DNA of 5,215 nt, taken from NCBI GenBank assembly GCA_017882935.1, contig JADGOP010000211.1, forward strand, positions 1-5,215, read 5' to 3'. This document shows, piece by piece, positions 4,412 through 5,215 of the stretch (position 1 is its first letter; each line of letters begins with the position of its first letter). The position numbers were made by a program, and so were the translations under genes. Origin of the DNA: Actinomycetota bacterium. Its GTDB lineage: Bacteria > Actinomycetota > Acidimicrobiia > Acidimicrobiales > Iamiaceae. Below the pieces are notes generated by a model. It was not told the DNA's origin and did no database searches. It worked only from the letters and a program-made list of their open reading frames with translations.

Positions 4412-5215
4412 ATGCGTGAACCACGCTTCCCATCACTGGCCAAGCGCCGCAAGGCACTGGCCGTCGGCGCCGTGGCGCTCGGGCTCGTCGCCCTCGCGGC
4501 GTGCAACCCGGCACCCGACAAGAAGACCCAGAACATCGTCGTGGTCGGTTCCGACACGACCCAGACGGCCATGGCGACGCTCACCACCAACTACAACGCC
4601 TCGGTGAAGAACACCGACCCCGACACCGTCCACAACATCCTGGCGCTCCAGACGGCGGCGAAGACGGTGCCGGCCGACAGCCAGGGCGACTGCGTCGCCA
4701 CCACCTATCACACGCCTGCCGGAGCCGGTGAGGTGCTCGCACCCAACGGGTCCGGCGCCGGCCGTGACGCCCTCAAGGCCTCGGTCGCCAACGGCGACGG
4801 CTGCATCACCATCGCCCGCTCGTCGGCTGGTCCCCGCGCCATCGGCACCACGCCGGGCACCGACAACTCGACGTTCGAGTACTACGCCTACGCGCTCGAC
4901 GCGGTCGGCTGGGGCTCCACCAGCGCCCTGGCGCCGTCGAACCTGACCCTCGCCCAGCTCCAGGGCATCTACAACTGCACCTTCACCAACTGGAGCCAGG
5001 TGGGCGGCAGCGCCGGCCCGATCCAGCGGTACTACCCGCAGGCCGGCTCCGGCACGCGCTCCTTCTTCCAGAGCAGCGTGCTCGGCTTCGACCCGACCAC
5101 CTTCAGCAGCGGCTCCTGCCCCGCGGTGCAGCTCAGCGAAGAGAACACCCCCGGCGTCAGCATCGTCGCCAACGGTGACCAGGCCAAGGCCATCGCCCCG
5201 ATGTCGGCCGGCGTA
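4412..5215 (+). CDS. pstS: PstS-type phosphate ABC transporter substrate-binding lipoprotein, C-terminus cut off by window edge
   Basis: 268 codons are present before the window ends; PstS proteins are usually about 350-400 residues, so the C-terminal part is missing. Residues 1-30 are a lipoprotein signal peptide (KRRK at 11-14, a hydrophobic stretch, then the lipobox L-A-A-C with Cys31 lipidated), placing the protein on the outer face of the membrane. The mature part begins with strand NIVVVGSDTT (41-50), a first ligand-binding loop. Next come RSSAG (136-140), the domain-crossover strand YYAYALDAVGWGS (157-169), SNLTLAQLQGIYNCTFTNW (176-194), which is a hallmark of PstS-like proteins, and AGSGTRSFF (211-219), matching the phosphate-contacting SGT loop. 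Cys94, Cys131, Cys189 and Cys236 could form two disulfides, more than is usual in PstS. It should capture phosphate for a PstCAB transporter, whose genes may lie to the right. PHO-box-like repeats and a consensus ribosome-binding site precede it. A related anion-binding role is possible. Confidence 0.85.
   Translation, partial: MREPRFPSLAKRRKALAVGAVALGLVALAACNPAPDKKTQNIVVVGSDTTQTAMATLTTNYNASVKNTDPDTVHNILALQTAAKTVPADSQGDCVATTYHTPAGAGEVLAPNGSGAGRDALKASVANGDGCITIARSSAGPRAIGTTPGTDNSTFEYYAYALDAVGWGSTSALAPSNLTLAQLQGIYNCTFTNWSQVGGSAGPIQRYYPQAGSGTRSFFQSSVLGFDPTTFSSGSCPAVQLSEENTPGVSIVANGDQAKAIAPMSAGV

Overview
The window is very GC-rich (about 70% by eye). Its genes have strongly G/C-biased third codon positions, lipoprotein signal peptides and short intergenic gaps. 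Together these suggest a chromosomal segment of a high-GC actinobacterium. The look of the PstS-like and beta-propeller lipoproteins would fit the Acidimicrobiia, but that is inference. I see no mobile element, CRISPR array, tRNA or rRNA.

Layout, left to right. (1) 1-957, minus strand: the N-terminal 319 residues of a secreted PQQ-type beta-propeller lipoprotein that runs off the left edge. (2) 958-1111: divergent intergenic region. (3) 1112-1456, plus: a 114-residue protein of unknown function, possibly translated from a leaderless mRNA. (4) 1475-2344, minus, converging on gene 3 with an 18-bp gap: an alpha/beta hydrolase with an aspartate nucleophile, most like an epoxide hydrolase. (5) 2345-2465: divergent promoter region with a good sigma70-like promoter for the next gene and an inverted repeat. 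(6) 2466-3482, plus: a GlxA-type regulator (DJ-1/PfpI-like domain plus AraC helix-turn-helix domain). (7) 3526-4164, plus, 43 bp downstream and probably in the same operon: a free-standing DJ-1/PfpI protein of the isonitrile hydratase type. (8) 4165-4411: 247 bp without a gene, holding hairpins, heptamers resembling the actinobacterial PHO box (GTTCACC with 11-bp spacing) and a probable leader. (9) 4412-5215, plus: the N-terminal 268 residues of a PstS-type phosphate-binding lipoprotein that runs off the right edge.

How they may work together. The hydrolase, GlxA-type regulator and isonitrile-hydratase-like protein form a compact divergent group. It could be a small inducible detoxification or catabolic module for a reactive small molecule (epoxide, isonitrile or related), with the regulator controlling both sides. 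The substrate is not visible in the sequence. The PstS gene looks like a separate, phosphate-controlled unit. The two lipoproteins at the ends are exported and share no obvious pathway. Overall this is a fairly ordinary chromosomal region. The most useful leads are the PHO-box-like array before pstS and the paired DJ-1-type proteins, not a clearly new system.
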